Positions 19,098 to 28,583 of a stretch of 64,000 nucleotides of DNA are shown piece after piece. The stretch is taken from NCBI RefSeq assembly GCF_000506985.1, contig NZ_KI650984.1, positions 1 to 64,000 on the forward strand, given 5' to 3'. The position numbers were made by a program, and so were the translations under genes. This DNA comes from Advenella kashmirensis W13003 (GTDB taxonomy: Bacteria > Pseudomonadota > Gammaproteobacteria > Burkholderiales > Burkholderiaceae_B). The notes under the pieces were generated by a model, which was given only the letters and a program-made list of their open reading frames with translations, did not search any database and was not told the origin of the DNA. Position 1 is the stretch's first letter; every line of letters begins with the position of its first letter.

Positions 19098-21954
19098 GAA
19101 CACCCTGAATCTGCCTGAAACCCCTTTTCCCATGCGCGGGAATCTGCCTAAACGCGAACCCGGCTGGGTTCGTGAATGGGAAGAGAAAAAAGTGTACCAG
19201 GCGGTACGCCAAGCTTCTGCCGGTCGCCCTGTCTATATTCTGCATGACGGGCCTCCGTACGCCAACGGCGACATTCATATCGGACACGCGGTCAACAAGA
19301 TTCTCAAGGACATCATCCTCAAAAGCCGCAATATGGCGGGCTTTGATGCCCCCTACGTGCCGGGCTGGGACTGCCATGGCATGCCCATCGAAATCCAGAT
19401 TGAGAAAAAATACGGCAAGAACCTGCCGGTTGCCGAGGTTCAGTCCAAGGCCCGCGCCTACGCGCTGGAGCAAATTGACCGTCAGCGAGCCGACTTCAAA
19501 CGACTGGGCGTGCTGGGCGACTGGGACAATCCGTACCTGACCATGAATTTCGGCAACGAAGCCAATGAGCTGCGTGCGCTGGCGCGCATCATGGAAAAAG
19601 GCTATGTGTTCCGCGGACTGAAGCCGGTCAACTGGTGTTTTGACTGCGGCTCGGCCCTGGCCGAGGCTGAAGTCGAATATGCCGACCGCAAGGATCCGGC
19701 CATTGACGTGGCCTTTCCCTTCGCCGAAAAAGACAAACTGGCCGCCGCATTCGGCCTGGACAGTATAGAAGATGGCGCCGTTGTGATCTGGACCACAACG
19801 CCCTGGACAATTCCGTCTAACCAGGCCCTGAATGTGCATCCCGAGGTCGTGTACGCGCTGGTACGGCTGAGCGAACCGCTGCCGACCGGCCCTCTGCTGC
19901 TGCTGGCCAAAGACCGCGTCCAGGCCTGCCTGGAACACTGGGAACTGCAAGGTGAAGTGATTGCCGAATGCGCGGGCCAGGCGCTGGACCATATTGCATT
20001 CCGCCATCCGCTGGCCAAGGCTGATGCAGGCTATGATCGCCTGTCTCCCGTGTATCTGGGCGACTATGTCACGGTTGATACCGGTACCGGGATCGTGCAT
20101 TCTGCACCGGCCTATGGTGTAGAAGACTTTCAGTCCTGCAAGGCCAATGGCATGCAGGACGCCAATATCCTGAGCCCCGTGATGGGCGACGGCAAATACG
20201 TGCCATCGCTGCCGCTGTTTGGTGGCAAGACCATTTGGGAAGCCAATCCCGAAATCGTCAAGGCCATGCAGGATGCCGGTACGCTGTTGCATGTCGAGTC
20301 GCACAAGCATAGTTATATGCATTGCTGGCGCCATAAAACACCGATTATTTACCGTGCCACCAGTCAGTGGTTTGCCGGTATGGATAAAGAGCCGAACGAC
20401 CAGAGCGGCACGCTGCGCGAGAAAGCGCTGGCAGGCATCGACGCCACCGGTTTTTATCCGGCCTGGGGCCGCGCCCGCCTGCATGCCATGATTGCCAATC
20501 GGCCGGACTGGACGCTGTCACGTCAGCGTCAATGGGGCGTGCCCATGGCATTTTTCGTCCATAAAGAAACGGGCGAGCTGCACCCCCGTACCATTGAACT
20601 GCTTGAAAAGGTTGCTCAGCGCGTAGAAAAACACGGGATTGAAGCGTGGCAGGCGCTGGATCCGGCCGAATTGCTGGGCGACGAGGCCGCGCACTACGAA
20701 AAAAACCGCGATACCCTGGACGTATGGTTTGACTCGGGCACCACGCATTTTACCGTGCTGGGCGGCAAAGACAATGCCACGATCGGTTCGCATTCGGACA
20801 CCCTGCGCTGGCCCGCCGACCTGTATCTGGAAGGATCTGACCAGCATCGTGGCTGGTTCCACTCCTCGTTGCTGACCTCTTCCATGCTGTTTGGCGAGCC
20901 GCCCTATCGTAACCTGCTGACCCATGGTTTTGTGGTAGATGGTCAGGGTCGCAAGATGAGCAAATCGCTGGGCAATGTGATTGCTCCGCAAAAAGTGTCC
21001 GATTCGCTGGGCGCCGAAATCATCCGCTTATGGACCGCCTCGACGGACTACTCGGGTGAGCTGTCCATTTCGGACCAGATTCTCAAACGTGTCGTGGAAG
21101 GCTACCGCCGTATTCGCAATACCCTGTGTTTTCTGCTGGGTAATCTGAACGATTTTGACGCGGCAAACGACATGGTTGAAACCAGCCAGCTGTTTGAAGT
21201 GGATCAGTATGCCCTGGCGCTCACGCAGGATATGCAGAACGAAGTGCTGGCCTATTATGAGGAATTCAATTTCCACCCGGCCATGGCGCGCCTGCAGATT
21301 TTCTGCTCTGAAGACCTGGGGTCATTCTACCTGGACACGCTCAAGGATCGACTGTATGTGACCGGGCGCGACAGCCTGGCCCGGCGCTCGGCGCAAACGG
21401 CCCTGCTGCACATTACGCAAAGCCTGCTCAGGCTGCTGGCACCAGTGCTTTCGTTTACCGCCGAAGAAGCCTGGCATGAACTGCAACAGTCAACCCTGAA
21501 AAATACCGACAGCGCGCACACGGTCACGATTTTTACCGATGTATTTCATACGCTTCCGGAAGTGGCCGACCATGCAGCCCTGAGCAAGAAATGGCAGCGG
21601 ATTCTTGAAATCCGCGCCGAACTGAACCGGCAACTGGAAGACGTACGCAGCGCCGGCGGTATCGGTTCCTCGCTACAGGCCGAAGTGGACGTCTTTGCCG
21701 ACGGGCTGGATCTGCAATACCTGCAAAGCCTGAACGATGACCTGCGTTTCATTTTCATTGTGTCCCGCGCGACGGTACATGCGGGCGCCCCGGGCGAAGG
21801 CGTGAACTTTACGATTACGCCGTCCGAACACGCCAAATGCGAACGCTGCTGGCATTATCGCGAAGAAGTGGGATCTATAGAAGGCCATCCGGAAATCTGC
21901 TCACGCTGCGACGACAATCTGCATCACGGTGGCGAGGATCGCCATTATGCCTAA
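19087..21954 (+). CDS. ileS: Isoleucyl-tRNA synthetase
   Basis: 955 aa from the ATG at 19087, inside the last codons of ribF; an earlier in-frame start at 19054 would only lengthen the overlap. Class I signature H64-I-G-H67 ([11 protein letters not shown]), KMSKS at about 623-627 ([10 protein letters not shown]), an editing domain between ([14 protein letters not shown]), and a C-terminal zinc ribbon with CERCW and CSRC. Cytoplasmic; charges tRNA-Ile and edits Val. Full length for the bacterial type with the zinc tail. Confidence 0.97.
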   Translation: MDYKNTLNLPETPFPMRGNLPKREPGWVREWEEKKVYQAVRQASAGRPVYILHDGPPYANGDIHIGHAVNKILKDIILKSRNMAGFDAPYVPGWDCHGMPIEIQIEKKYGKNLPVAEVQSKARAYALEQIDRQRADFKRLGVLGDWDNPYLTMNFGNEANELRALARIMEKGYVFRGLKPVNWCFDCGSALAEAEVEYADRKDPAIDVAFPFAEKDKLAAAFGLDSIEDGAVVIWTTTPWTIPSNQALNVHPEVVYALVRLSEPLPTGPLLLLAKDRVQACLEHWELQGEVIAECAGQALDHIAFRHPLAKADAGYDRLSPVYLGDYVTVDTGTGIVHSAPAYGVEDFQSCKANGMQDANILSPVMGDGKYVPSLPLFGGKTIWEANPEIVKAMQDAGTLLHVESHKHSYMHCWRHKTPIIYRATSQWFAGMDKEPNDQSGTLREKALAGIDATGFYPAWGRARLHAMIANRPDWTLSRQRQWGVPMAFFVHKETGELHPRTIELLEKVAQRVEKHGIEAWQALDPAELLGDEAAHYEKNRDTLDVWFDSGTTHFTVLGGKDNATIGSHSDTLRWPADLYLEGSDQHRGWFHSSLLTSSMLFGEPPYRNLLTHGFVVDGQGRKMSKSLGNVIAPQKVSDSLGAEIIRLWTASTDYSGELSISDQILKRVVEGYRRIRNTLCFLLGNLNDFDAANDMVETSQLFEVDQYALALTQDMQNEVLAYYEEFNFHPAMARLQIFCSEDLGSFYLDTLKDRLYVTGRDSLARRSAQTALLHITQSLLRLLAPVLSFTAEEAWHELQQSTLKNTDSAHTVTIFTDVFHTLPEVADHAALSKKWQRILEIRAELNRQLEDVRSAGGIGSSLQAEVDVFADGLDLQYLQSLNDDLRFIFIVSRATVHAGAPGEGVNFTITPSEHAKCERCWHYREEVGSIEGHPEICSRCDDNLHHGGEDRHYA

Positions 21955-22468
21955 ACCGGCGCCCGCGACAACGCGCATCATTCCATATATTGCCTGGATC
22001 GCACTTGCCGTTCTGCTGATCGGGGTCGATCAGGTCAGCAAGCAGTATTTCGAGCAGAATTTCGAGTACCTGCAGCGGATCAACGTGCTGCCGGTGTTCG
22101 ATTTCATTCTGATCTACAATCAGGGTGCGGCCTTCAGCATGCTGGCCGACGGTGCCGGCTGGCAACGGTGGTTTTTCCTGGCACTGGGCCTTGCTGCCTC
22201 TGCGTTTATCCTGTATTTGCTGCGCAAGCACCGTGAGCAGGGGCTCTTTTGTCTGGCGCTGTCGCTGATTCTGGCGGGGGCCCTGGGCAACGTCATAGAC
22301 AGAACGGTATACGGCCACGTTATTGATTTCCTGCTGTTCTATTGGAACGACGCCTATTTCCCGGCGTTCAATCTGGCCGACACATTCATTACCATCGGGG
22401 CAGTCCTGCTGGTGCTGGATGAACTGTTGCGCTATCTGCGCGGCAGGAACAGGGAGCAAAGAACATGA
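21947..22468 (+). CDS. lspA: Lipoprotein signal peptidase (SPase II)
   Basis: 173 aa. The ATG at 21947 overlaps the ileS stop by eight bases; a GTG at 21929 is less likely. Four membrane helices. Catalytic aspartates D118 (GNVIDR) and D145 (FNLADTFI) and the conserved NQGAAFS are all present. It cleaves prolipoproteins at the lipid-modified Cys in the inner membrane; several lipoproteins of this window would be substrates. Coupled to coaBC by ATGA. Confidence 0.96.
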   Translation: MPKPAPATTRIIPYIAWIALAVLLIGVDQVSKQYFEQNFEYLQRINVLPVFDFILIYNQGAAFSMLADGAGWQRWFFLALGLAASAFILYLLRKHREQGLFCLALSLILAGALGNVIDRTVYGHVIDFLLFYWNDAYFPAFNLADTFITIGAVLLVLDELLRYLRGRNREQRT

Positions 22469-23685
22469 ACCCGCTATCCGGCAAACGCATTCTGATCGGT
22501 CTCACAGGAGGCATTGCCTGCTACAAGACCGCCGAACTGGTGCGTCGCCTGCAGGATCATGGCGCAATTATTACGGTTGCCATGACCCATGCCGCTACGC
22601 AATTTGTCACGCCCACAACATTTCAGGCCCTCTCCGGCAATCCGGTCTACACCGAGACGCTGGACGATCGCATGGAAAACAGCATGGCTCATATCAATCT
22701 GAGCCGTCAGTCCGACCTGATCCTGATCGTACCGGCCAGTGCCGATTTTATGGCCAAACTGGCGCACGGCCTGGCCGATGATCTGCTCTCCACTTTATGT
22801 CTGGCGCGCGGCTTGTGTCCATTGGTCGTTGTGCCTGCCATGAACCGCGAGATGTGGGCGCATCCGGCCACCCGTCGCAATGCGGCCCAGTTGCAGGATG
22901 ATGGCGTGACGCTCTGGGGACCCGGCAGCGGCTCGCAAGCTTGTGGTGAAGTGGGTGACGGTCGCATGCTTGAGCCCGAACAGATTGTTTTTGAAACACA
23001 GGCCTTCTTTCAGGATAAATCGCTGGCCGGCAGACAGATTCTGGTGACGGCGGGCCCAACCCAGGAAGACATCGATCCGGTACGCTATATCAGCAACCGC
23101 TCTTCGGGAAAAATGGGCTATGCCATTGCCCGTGCTGCCTGGGAAGCAGGTGCCCGCGTCACGCTGGTTTCCGGGCCGACGGCGCTGGAGGCACCCTATG
23201 GCGTAGAGCGCATCAATGTCAAATCGGGCCGGCAAATGCATGCGCATGTCATGCAACTGGTGCCGGGACAGGATATTTTTATTTCCGTCGCGGCTGTGGC
23301 AGACTGGCATGTGAGTAACACCCACCCCCAGAAAGTGAAGAAAACCGGCGCACAAGGTGGCCTGGATCTGGCGCTGTCGGAAAATCCCGATATCCTGGCC
23401 GAAGTGGCCGCCCTGCCCAATGGCCCCTGGTGCGTCGGCTTTGCTGCAGAAACCGAAAATCTGCATGACTATGCCGAAGCCAAACGCAAGCGCAAGAATA
23501 TTCCTTTGCTGGTGGGCAACCTGGCGCAGGAAACCATGGAATCGGATCAGTCCCGCATGGTGCTGTTCGATGAGCAGGGCAACCACCCCCTGCCCCTGCT
23601 GGACAAGCCGGCGGCAGCCCGCCGCCTGATTGTTGAAATTGCCAATCGTATCAATCACCTGACGTCATCCGGCAAAACACCCTGA
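22465..23685 (+). CDS. coaBC: Phosphopantothenoylcysteine decarboxylase/phosphopantothenate-cysteine ligase
   Basis: 406 aa. The N-terminal CoaC flavoprotein half has GLTGGIACYKTAELVR and the PAMNREMW signature. The C-terminal CoaB half has TAGPTQEDIDPVRYI, SNRSSGKMG and GFAAETEN. It carries out two consecutive steps of coenzyme A synthesis, joining cysteine to phosphopantothenate with CTP and then decarboxylating it. The start overlaps the lspA stop (ATGA 22465-22468). Confidence 0.96.
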   Translation: MNPLSGKRILIGLTGGIACYKTAELVRRLQDHGAIITVAMTHAATQFVTPTTFQALSGNPVYTETLDDRMENSMAHINLSRQSDLILIVPASADFMAKLAHGLADDLLSTLCLARGLCPLVVVPAMNREMWAHPATRRNAAQLQDDGVTLWGPGSGSQACGEVGDGRMLEPEQIVFETQAFFQDKSLAGRQILVTAGPTQEDIDPVRYISNRSSGKMGYAIARAAWEAGARVTLVSGPTALEAPYGVERINVKSGRQMHAHVMQLVPGQDIFISVAAVADWHVSNTHPQKVKKTGAQGGLDLALSENPDILAEVAALPNGPWCVGFAAETENLHDYAEAKRKRKNIPLLVGNLAQETMESDQSRMVLFDEQGNHPLPLLDKPAAARRLIVEIANRINHLTSSGKTP

Positions 23686-23717
23686 CGATCGGGCCGGTCT
23701 GCGCTACTCTTACGCTG

Positions 23718-24341
23718 ATGCAACCCTATATCGACCAGATTCTTGCTTTTATTACGCTGCACCAGGATTGGGCAGGGCCTATTATCGGCCTGATTTCCTT
23801 TGGCGAATCGCTGCTGATTGTCGGGCTTTTTGTGCCTGCCACAATTCTGCTGCCGCTGACAGGCGTGCTGATCGCCAATGGGTCTCTGGATCTGACCACG
23901 ATCTGTGTGTGGGGCATTGCCGGCGCCGTCCTGGGCGATGCCGTTTCCTACTGGATCGGCCACGCCTATGGCCCTGCTCTGCTCAGAAGCCGCATCCTGA
24001 CAAAACGCCGCCGAACCGTGGCCCGCACGCGCCTGCTGTTCTACCGTTACGGATTCCTGGCGGTCTTCGCAGGACGGTTCATGGGCGCATTTCGCTCGCT
24101 AATCCCCGGTATGGCTGGCATAATGAAAATGCCGCAAGGCCGGTTTCAGCTTGCCAATGTGCTGTCGGGCGTGATCTGGTTCCCCTGGCTGCTGATGCCA
24201 GGCTATCTGGGCGCCCGCGGTGCCGATGCATTGGGCGCGGCAGGCAGCGCCGCAATATTGCTCGTTCTGGCATTGGTGCTGGTTGTTGTCGTCATATCCA
24301 GACGTCGGCAACGCTCGCGGCAGATACTGAAAAATCATTGA
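23718..24341 (+). CDS. DedA-family membrane protein
   Basis: 207 aa with several hydrophobic segments and two re-entrant-like regions. Typical DedA (SNARE-associated) motifs are seen: FGESLLIVGLFVPATILLP, then VLGDAVSYWIGHAYG and GRFMGAFRSLIPGMAGI. Members translocate undecaprenyl phosphate or other lipids and affect proton-motive-force-dependent envelope functions. The conserved acidic Glu of FGES and the Arg of GRF are present. It follows coaBC by 32 bases, probably in the same transcript. Confidence 0.88.
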   Translation: MQPYIDQILAFITLHQDWAGPIIGLISFGESLLIVGLFVPATILLPLTGVLIANGSLDLTTICVWGIAGAVLGDAVSYWIGHAYGPALLRSRILTKRRRTVARTRLLFYRYGFLAVFAGRFMGAFRSLIPGMAGIMKMPQGRFQLANVLSGVIWFPWLLMPGYLGARGADALGAAGSAAILLVLALVLVVVVISRRRQRSRQILKNH

Positions 24342-24401
24342 CATGACACCCATGCCACCTCCTCAGTCGACCCTACTGAGACAGTTAAACGGAGCTCAAC
24401 G

Positions 24402-24923
24402 ATGAATATGGACTATCGTGAACCCAGAAATGGCGACTTTGCCAATTATGTCGAAGAACTGAGCCGCCACTTTGATATGAAAGAGCAGGCAGTCAATCCG
24501 GATTTCAGCTCGGGCTTTCCTTCGCAGCTGACGACGACCGGCGCCGCGCGTAGCGCTCAAGCGGGCGCCGCAGCTACCGCGCGCACTTCCGGAACAAGAC
24601 AGGCGTCTGCCTCCAACGCGTCTGCTGACACCAGTTTCCCGGTACCCCCCAGCGGCACGCAAAATGCCGGTTTCGAAACGAGGCCGGCTGCAACGCCAAA
24701 GGCAAAGACCCGCTCTTTCCCCTTTGCCCTTGTGGTGGGTCTGGTCGCCGTTGCCATTTTTATTCTGGCCGATGAGTTCGGTTCCGGTGGAAGCGGCCTG
24801 CAGGCCGAAGGCATGCGCGGCCCGCTTATTTTCATCCTGATCGTTCTGTTCATTATTTTCAAACGCATCCGCAACGCAGCCAAACGATTTCCCACCCCCA
24901 GCAAAACCACGAAGCAAACATGA
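24402..24923 (+). CDS. Uncharacterised membrane protein coupled to dut
   Basis: 173 aa, unknown family. The N-terminal 45 residues are polar. Residues about 45-100 are a low-complexity Ala/Thr/Ser/Pro linker. Two hydrophobic segments follow, [17 protein letters not shown] and [12 protein letters not shown], separated by a glycine-rich turn, and then a basic tail ([15 protein letters not shown]). GGAG lies seven bases before the ATG. Its TGA overlaps the dut start (24920-24923), so it is co-translated with dUTPase. No function can be assigned. Confidence 0.7.
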   Translation: MNMDYREPRNGDFANYVEELSRHFDMKEQAVNPDFSSGFPSQLTTTGAARSAQAGAAATARTSGTRQASASNASADTSFPVPPSGTQNAGFETRPAATPKAKTRSFPFALVVGLVAVAIFILADEFGSGGSGLQAEGMRGPLIFILIVLFIIFKRIRNAAKRFPTPSKTTKQT

Positions 24924-25366
24924 AACTTGATGTCAAAATTTTAGATGAGCGCATGCGCGATCAACTTCCTACTTATGCCACTACAGGCTCCGCAGGCCTG
25001 GATTTGCGCGCCTGCCTGGATGAGCCGCACACACTGGCGCCCGGCGCGTCGCTGCTGGTGCCAACCGGCATTTCGATTTATGTGCAGGATCCCCGTTATG
25101 CGGCCATGATTCTGCCTCGTTCCGGATTGGGACATAAAAATGGTATTGTGCTCGGTAATCTGGTCGGGCTGATTGACGCAGATTATCAGGGCCCCCTCAT
25201 GGTATCGGTCTGGAACCGAAGCCAGGAGGCCTTTGTATTGAACCCCATGGAGCGCATCGCGCAACTGGTTGTAGTACCCGTCATGCAGGTCACGTTTAAC
25301 GTGGTCGACACGTTTACCGAAACCGAACGCGGTGCAGGCGGATTTGGCAGTACCGGCAGTCATTGA
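24920..25366 (+). CDS. dut: Deoxyuridine 5'-triphosphate nucleotidohydrolase
   Basis: 148 aa trimeric dUTPase with all five motifs: [43 protein letters not shown] and the C-terminal GAGGFGSTG that closes over the active site. It hydrolyses dUTP to dUMP, keeping uracil out of DNA and feeding dTMP synthesis. ATGA overlap with the upstream membrane protein. In many proteobacteria dut sits next to coaBC, as it nearly does here. Confidence 0.96.
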   Translation: MKLDVKILDERMRDQLPTYATTGSAGLDLRACLDEPHTLAPGASLLVPTGISIYVQDPRYAAMILPRSGLGHKNGIVLGNLVGLIDADYQGPLMVSVWNRSQEAFVLNPMERIAQLVVVPVMQVTFNVVDTFTETERGAGGFGSTGSH

Positions 25367-25394
25367 TCTGACTGCCCGCGCCGGGCGGCGCAAA

Positions 25395-25435
25395 AAGGCC
25401 GGTGCCAGCAGAGTTTTTGCTGAGCCGGCCTGCAA
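25395..25435 (+). terminator. Hairpin after dut, possible terminator
   Basis: GGCCGG and CCGGCC flank an inner AGCA/TGCT stem, giving one long hairpin about 30 bases past the dut stop. There is no strong T-run after it, so termination is uncertain; it could instead partly insulate the next gene. Confidence 0.35.
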
Positions 25436-25475
25436 GGCCGATTGCCCCGGCATTCCCCTTTTTTATGGAAAAACA

Positions 25476-26477
25476 ATGAACCTTACAAAACGAACGCTGT
25501 TAAAAAGCGCACTGGCCACGCTCATGGGCGTTACTCTGCTACAACCCGTCCTGGCCCAGGAAAAATCCTATCCGACCAAACCGATCACCTTCATTGTGCC
25601 CTACTCCCCGGGCGGGCCACTGGACGGCGTGGCGCGTTTGTTGGCCGAACATGCTGGCAAAACCCTGAAGCAAACCATTATCGTGGAAAACAAGGCGGGT
25701 GCCGGCGGCAATATCGGTGCCGGGATCGTGGCGCGCGCCAAACCGGATGGCTATTCCATCGTCATGGGCGCTGTAGCCACGCACGCCATCAATCCGTGGC
25801 TGTACAAAAACCTGAATTTTGATCCGGTGAAGGATTTTGCACCGGTACTGCTTGTATCCGAAGTGCCCAATGTGCTGGTCGTGGGTACGGCCTTTGCCAA
25901 GCAGCACGATATCACCGATGTGGCCTCGCTGATCGATTACGCCAAAAAGCATCCGGGCAAAATGAATTATGCATCCGGTGGTAATGGCAGCGCGGGCCAT
26001 CTGGCCGGGGAACTGTTCAAACAGCGTACCGGGATTGACGCCGTACACGTCCCTTATCAGGGGGCCAGTCCGGCCAAGCTATCGCTGCTGTCCGATCAGA
26101 CGCAGTTTATGTTTGATAATCTGGCTTCGGCGCTGCCAATGGTCAAGGACGGCAAGGTGCGCGCACTTGCCCTCACCACCAAAGCGAGCTCGGATATCAT
26201 GAAAGATGTGCCGACCATGGAGTCGGCGGGCATCAAAGATTTTGACATCAGTACCTGGTTCGGCATTTTCGCGACCGGCGGTACGCCGGATGCCGTCGTC
26301 AAGACGCTGCATGACGCATTTGCCGCCGCGATGGAAGATGAGTCCGTCAAAAAGCAATTGCTGATCATGGGTTCGGATACCACCCCTTCTTCGTCTGAAG
26401 CCTTTGCCGCGAAAGTCAAAAGCGAGATGGAGAAGTATCGGGAGGTTGTGAAAATTTCAGGTGCGACCGCGCAATAA
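25476..26477 (+). CDS. Bug-family tripartite tricarboxylate-type substrate-binding protein
   Basis: 333 aa from the ATG at 25476; an open frame to 25332 would overlap dut and lacks a signal peptide at its start. The signal peptide is about 1-26, ending PVLAQ. The mature protein opens YPTKPITFIVPYSPGGPLD and continues VENKAGAGGNIGAG and HVPYQGASPAKLSLL, the Bug (TctC) signature. These periplasmic proteins bind carboxylates, nicotinate-like compounds or amino acids, and are greatly expanded in Bordetella and relatives. No membrane partner genes are adjacent, as is common for orphan Bug proteins. Ligand unknown. Confidence 0.9.
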   Translation: MNLTKRTLLKSALATLMGVTLLQPVLAQEKSYPTKPITFIVPYSPGGPLDGVARLLAEHAGKTLKQTIIVENKAGAGGNIGAGIVARAKPDGYSIVMGAVATHAINPWLYKNLNFDPVKDFAPVLLVSEVPNVLVVGTAFAKQHDITDVASLIDYAKKHPGKMNYASGGNGSAGHLAGELFKQRTGIDAVHVPYQGASPAKLSLLSDQTQFMFDNLASALPMVKDGKVRALALTTKASSDIMKDVPTMESAGIKDFDISTWFGIFATGGTPDAVVKTLHDAFAAAMEDESVKKQLLIMGSDTTPSSSEAFAAKVKSEMEKYREVVKISGATAQ

Positions 26478-26576
26478 AGCGGTTAGTGGGAGGCTTAATA
26501 CCCTGGAGCGCCATATCGACGCCCACGTTACTTAGGCCCTCCTTAAACCTTTTAGCACGGCCTTCCGACACCCTTT

Positions 26577-26600
26577 CTACGCCTTTATAAAGCGTTTTTC
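26577..26600 (+). terminator. Possible weak terminator after the Bug gene
   Basis: ACGC-C-TTTATAAAGCGT followed by TTTTT. The stem is AT-rich in the middle and imperfect. It lies in the 193-bp gap between two genes whose ends face each other, where a terminator is expected. Confidence 0.35.
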
Positions 26601-26670
26601 AAGCCGTTGGCCCTTAGCCGTTATAAACTTTCACGCCGTTCTGGCGCCTGATCAATATCGCCCGGAAAGA

Positions 26671-27828
26671 CTACTGATCAGTGGCGTACTGGAAGTGTCC
26701 ATCCTTGATCGTTCCCATGACTCGTGCCCGTTCGTCAAAACCCTGGTGGTCTTTGGCGGTAATATTGAGCACCCCATTGGGAACGACCAGTTCCCGGGTC
26801 GACTCGATAGCATCGCGCAAGGCACTGCGAAATTGCGGTGTACCCGGTTTGATGTTTTTCTTCAGGACCTCGCCCACGGCTTTGTCCATGAGCATATACG
26901 CGCCCCAGGCATCACCGGCGAACTGCGTCGCCGAATTGGGCCCGTACTTGCTTTCATATTTTTCCGTGAAATCGAGGGCCACTTTCCTGACCGGATTTGC
27001 TTCCGGCAGACCCTTGGCCACGACTCCCGGCCCTGTCGGGAACAATGTCCCTTCGACATCCTTGCCGCCTACCTGCAAAAATTCCAGCGTGCCGATGCCG
27101 TGCGTCTGATAGATTAGACCTTTGTAGCCGCGCTGTTTGAGCGTTTTGCCGGGCAACACCGCCGGCGTGCCGGAACCGGCAATCAGGATGGCGTCGGGTT
27201 TGGCTGCCATCAGTTTCAGCACCTGTCCAGTTACCGATGAATCGGTACGCTGATATGATTCGCGGGCAACCACATCAATTTTACCGGCAGCCAGTTCTGA
27301 AAATTCCTTCCACCAGTTTTCACCATAGGAATCGGAAAAGCCGATAAAGGCCACTTTCTTGAAGCCTTTTTTGACCATATCCCGGACCAGAACATCGGCC
27401 ATCAGGCTGTCGTTCTGGGGCATTTTGAACGCCCAGCGGCGACCCGGATCATCAGGCGGAGTCACGATAGCGGCATTGGCGGCCAGGGCGATCATCGGCG
27501 TCTGTGTCTCTTTGAGTACATCCAGAATGGCCAGTGCAGCCGCCGTCGTGTTGGGGCCGACCAGAATGTCGATATTGTCTTCCGAAGTCAGCTTGCGGGC
27601 ATTGCGCACCGATTTGCTGACGTCGGTGCCGTCATCCAAAACAATATAGCGGGCAGGCTCACCGCCCAGTGTTTTGGGCCACAAATCAATCGCGTTGCGC
27701 GACTGGATGCCAATGGCCGCAGCCGGGCCGGTGCTCGACAGATTAATGCCGACCGTCACCTCGGCAAACGCCAGCGGCGACAGGGACAACGCAAGCACGC
27801 CGACAAGCATGTTATTGATCATTTTCAT
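26671..27828 (-). CDS. Branched-chain amino-acid-type ABC transporter substrate-binding protein
   Basis: 385 aa with a signal peptide (about 1-22, LSPLAFA). The mature part (VTVGINLSSTGPAAAIG, NARKLTSEDNIDILVGP, GFSDSYGENWWKEF) is a type I periplasmic-binding fold of the LivJ/Peripla_BP_6 family. GAGG lies six bases before the ATG. No permease or ATPase genes adjoin it, so it is an orphan binding protein. The ligand could be an amino acid, amide or aromatic compound; this cannot be decided from sequence. Confidence 0.88.
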   Translation of the reverse strand: MKMINNMLVGVLALSLSPLAFAEVTVGINLSSTGPAAAIGIQSRNAIDLWPKTLGGEPARYIVLDDGTDVSKSVRNARKLTSEDNIDILVGPNTTAAALAILDVLKETQTPMIALAANAAIVTPPDDPGRRWAFKMPQNDSLMADVLVRDMVKKGFKKVAFIGFSDSYGENWWKEFSELAAGKIDVVARESYQRTDSSVTGQVLKLMAAKPDAILIAGSGTPAVLPGKTLKQRGYKGLIYQTHGIGTLEFLQVGGKDVEGTLFPTGPGVVAKGLPEANPVRKVALDFTEKYESKYGPNSATQFAGDAWGAYMLMDKAVGEVLKKNIKPGTPQFRSALRDAIESTRELVVPNGVLNITAKDHQGFDERARVMGTIKDGHFQYATDQ

Positions 27829-27841
27829 AATAAACCTCAGG

Positions 27842-27870
27842 AAAAAAACGGGACGCCTTCAGGCGTCCGT
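27842..27870 (-). terminator. Rho-independent terminator of the pqiABC operon
   Basis: On the - strand the hairpin ACGGACGCC-TGAA-GGCGTCCCGT ends in seven Ts. It lies about 60 bases after the pqiC stop and just upstream of the binding-protein gene, separating the two units. Confidence 0.85.
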
Positions 27871-27926
27871 TATCTCGACAACCCGCGATCCGTCAGATCG
27901 GGGAAAACGCATGCAATGGTCGCATT

Positions 27927-28583
27927 CTACCCCGAATGGCACCCCAGCGACTGTACCTGTGCCACGTTGCCTGCCTGAACCTGGGTGTGGCCGTCAATCG
28001 CACCGGCAATCACATCCGACAGCAGGGAGATGGCCTGAGACTGACTTTTCACCAGTGCATCAACACCGCCGGCGGCCGGCACCTGGATCCGTGTCTGGCA
28101 TACCCTGGCAGAACGCGAACCCATACGCACCGGATTCACGCGCCAGGTCGCATCGAGGACCGCGGCCTTATTCAGGATCATATCGAAGCGGTGAAACGTC
28201 GTCTGCACCAGCCACACCGGCAGCTTTTGTTCGTTACCGGTAATGCCCTGAATATTGATGGCGCCAAGCCGACTGACCAGATTGGCCGACAGCGTTTTCT
28301 GGATTTCGTCCTGCAGCGACCCGGCCCAACGCGAGCCATTGAGCGGTACGACCGCTGAAGAGTCGCCCGACTGTCGAATCATCAATTGCGCCTTATCAAC
28401 GGCATCAGGCACCGTGACGTCATGGACATTAATGCCGAACCGGGCCGCGCCCTGCACGGTCGGGTTGTCGCTGGCGGCCAGCGTGTAATACTGCGTCGGC
28501 GCAGAGGCGCAGGCGCCGAGCACGGCAGTCAGCGCAACCAGCGTCAGCGGTCGCAAGGCGGCAGACAGGGAACTCTTCATCAT
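27927..28583 (-). CDS. pqiC: PqiC-like intermembrane-transport lipoprotein
   Basis: 218 aa. The signal peptide ends in a lipobox (VLGACAS, Cys at about 25). The mature domain starts TQYYTLAAS, characteristic of the ABC-type transport auxiliary/PqiC (DUF330) family. Tandem ATGs stand at 28583 and 28580, and the first overlaps the pqiB stop (ATGA). PqiC is an outer-membrane lipoprotein that receives the PqiB tunnel, so PqiABC is an envelope-spanning lipid-transport system. Confidence 0.88.
   Translation of the reverse strand: MMKSSLSAALRPLTLVALTAVLGACASAPTQYYTLAASDNPTVQGAARFGINVHDVTVPDAVDKAQLMIRQSGDSSAVVPLNGSRWAGSLQDEIQKTLSANLVSRLGAINIQGITGNEQKLPVWLVQTTFHRFDMILNKAAVLDATWRVNPVRMGSRSARVCQTRIQVPAAGGVDALVKSQSQAISLLSDVIAGAIDGHTQVQAGNVAQVQSLGCHSG

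Noticed and set aside
18973-20484. 503-codon open frame on - opposite ribF/ileS
   Set aside because: Mirror frame of ileS codon bias; no domain recognisable.
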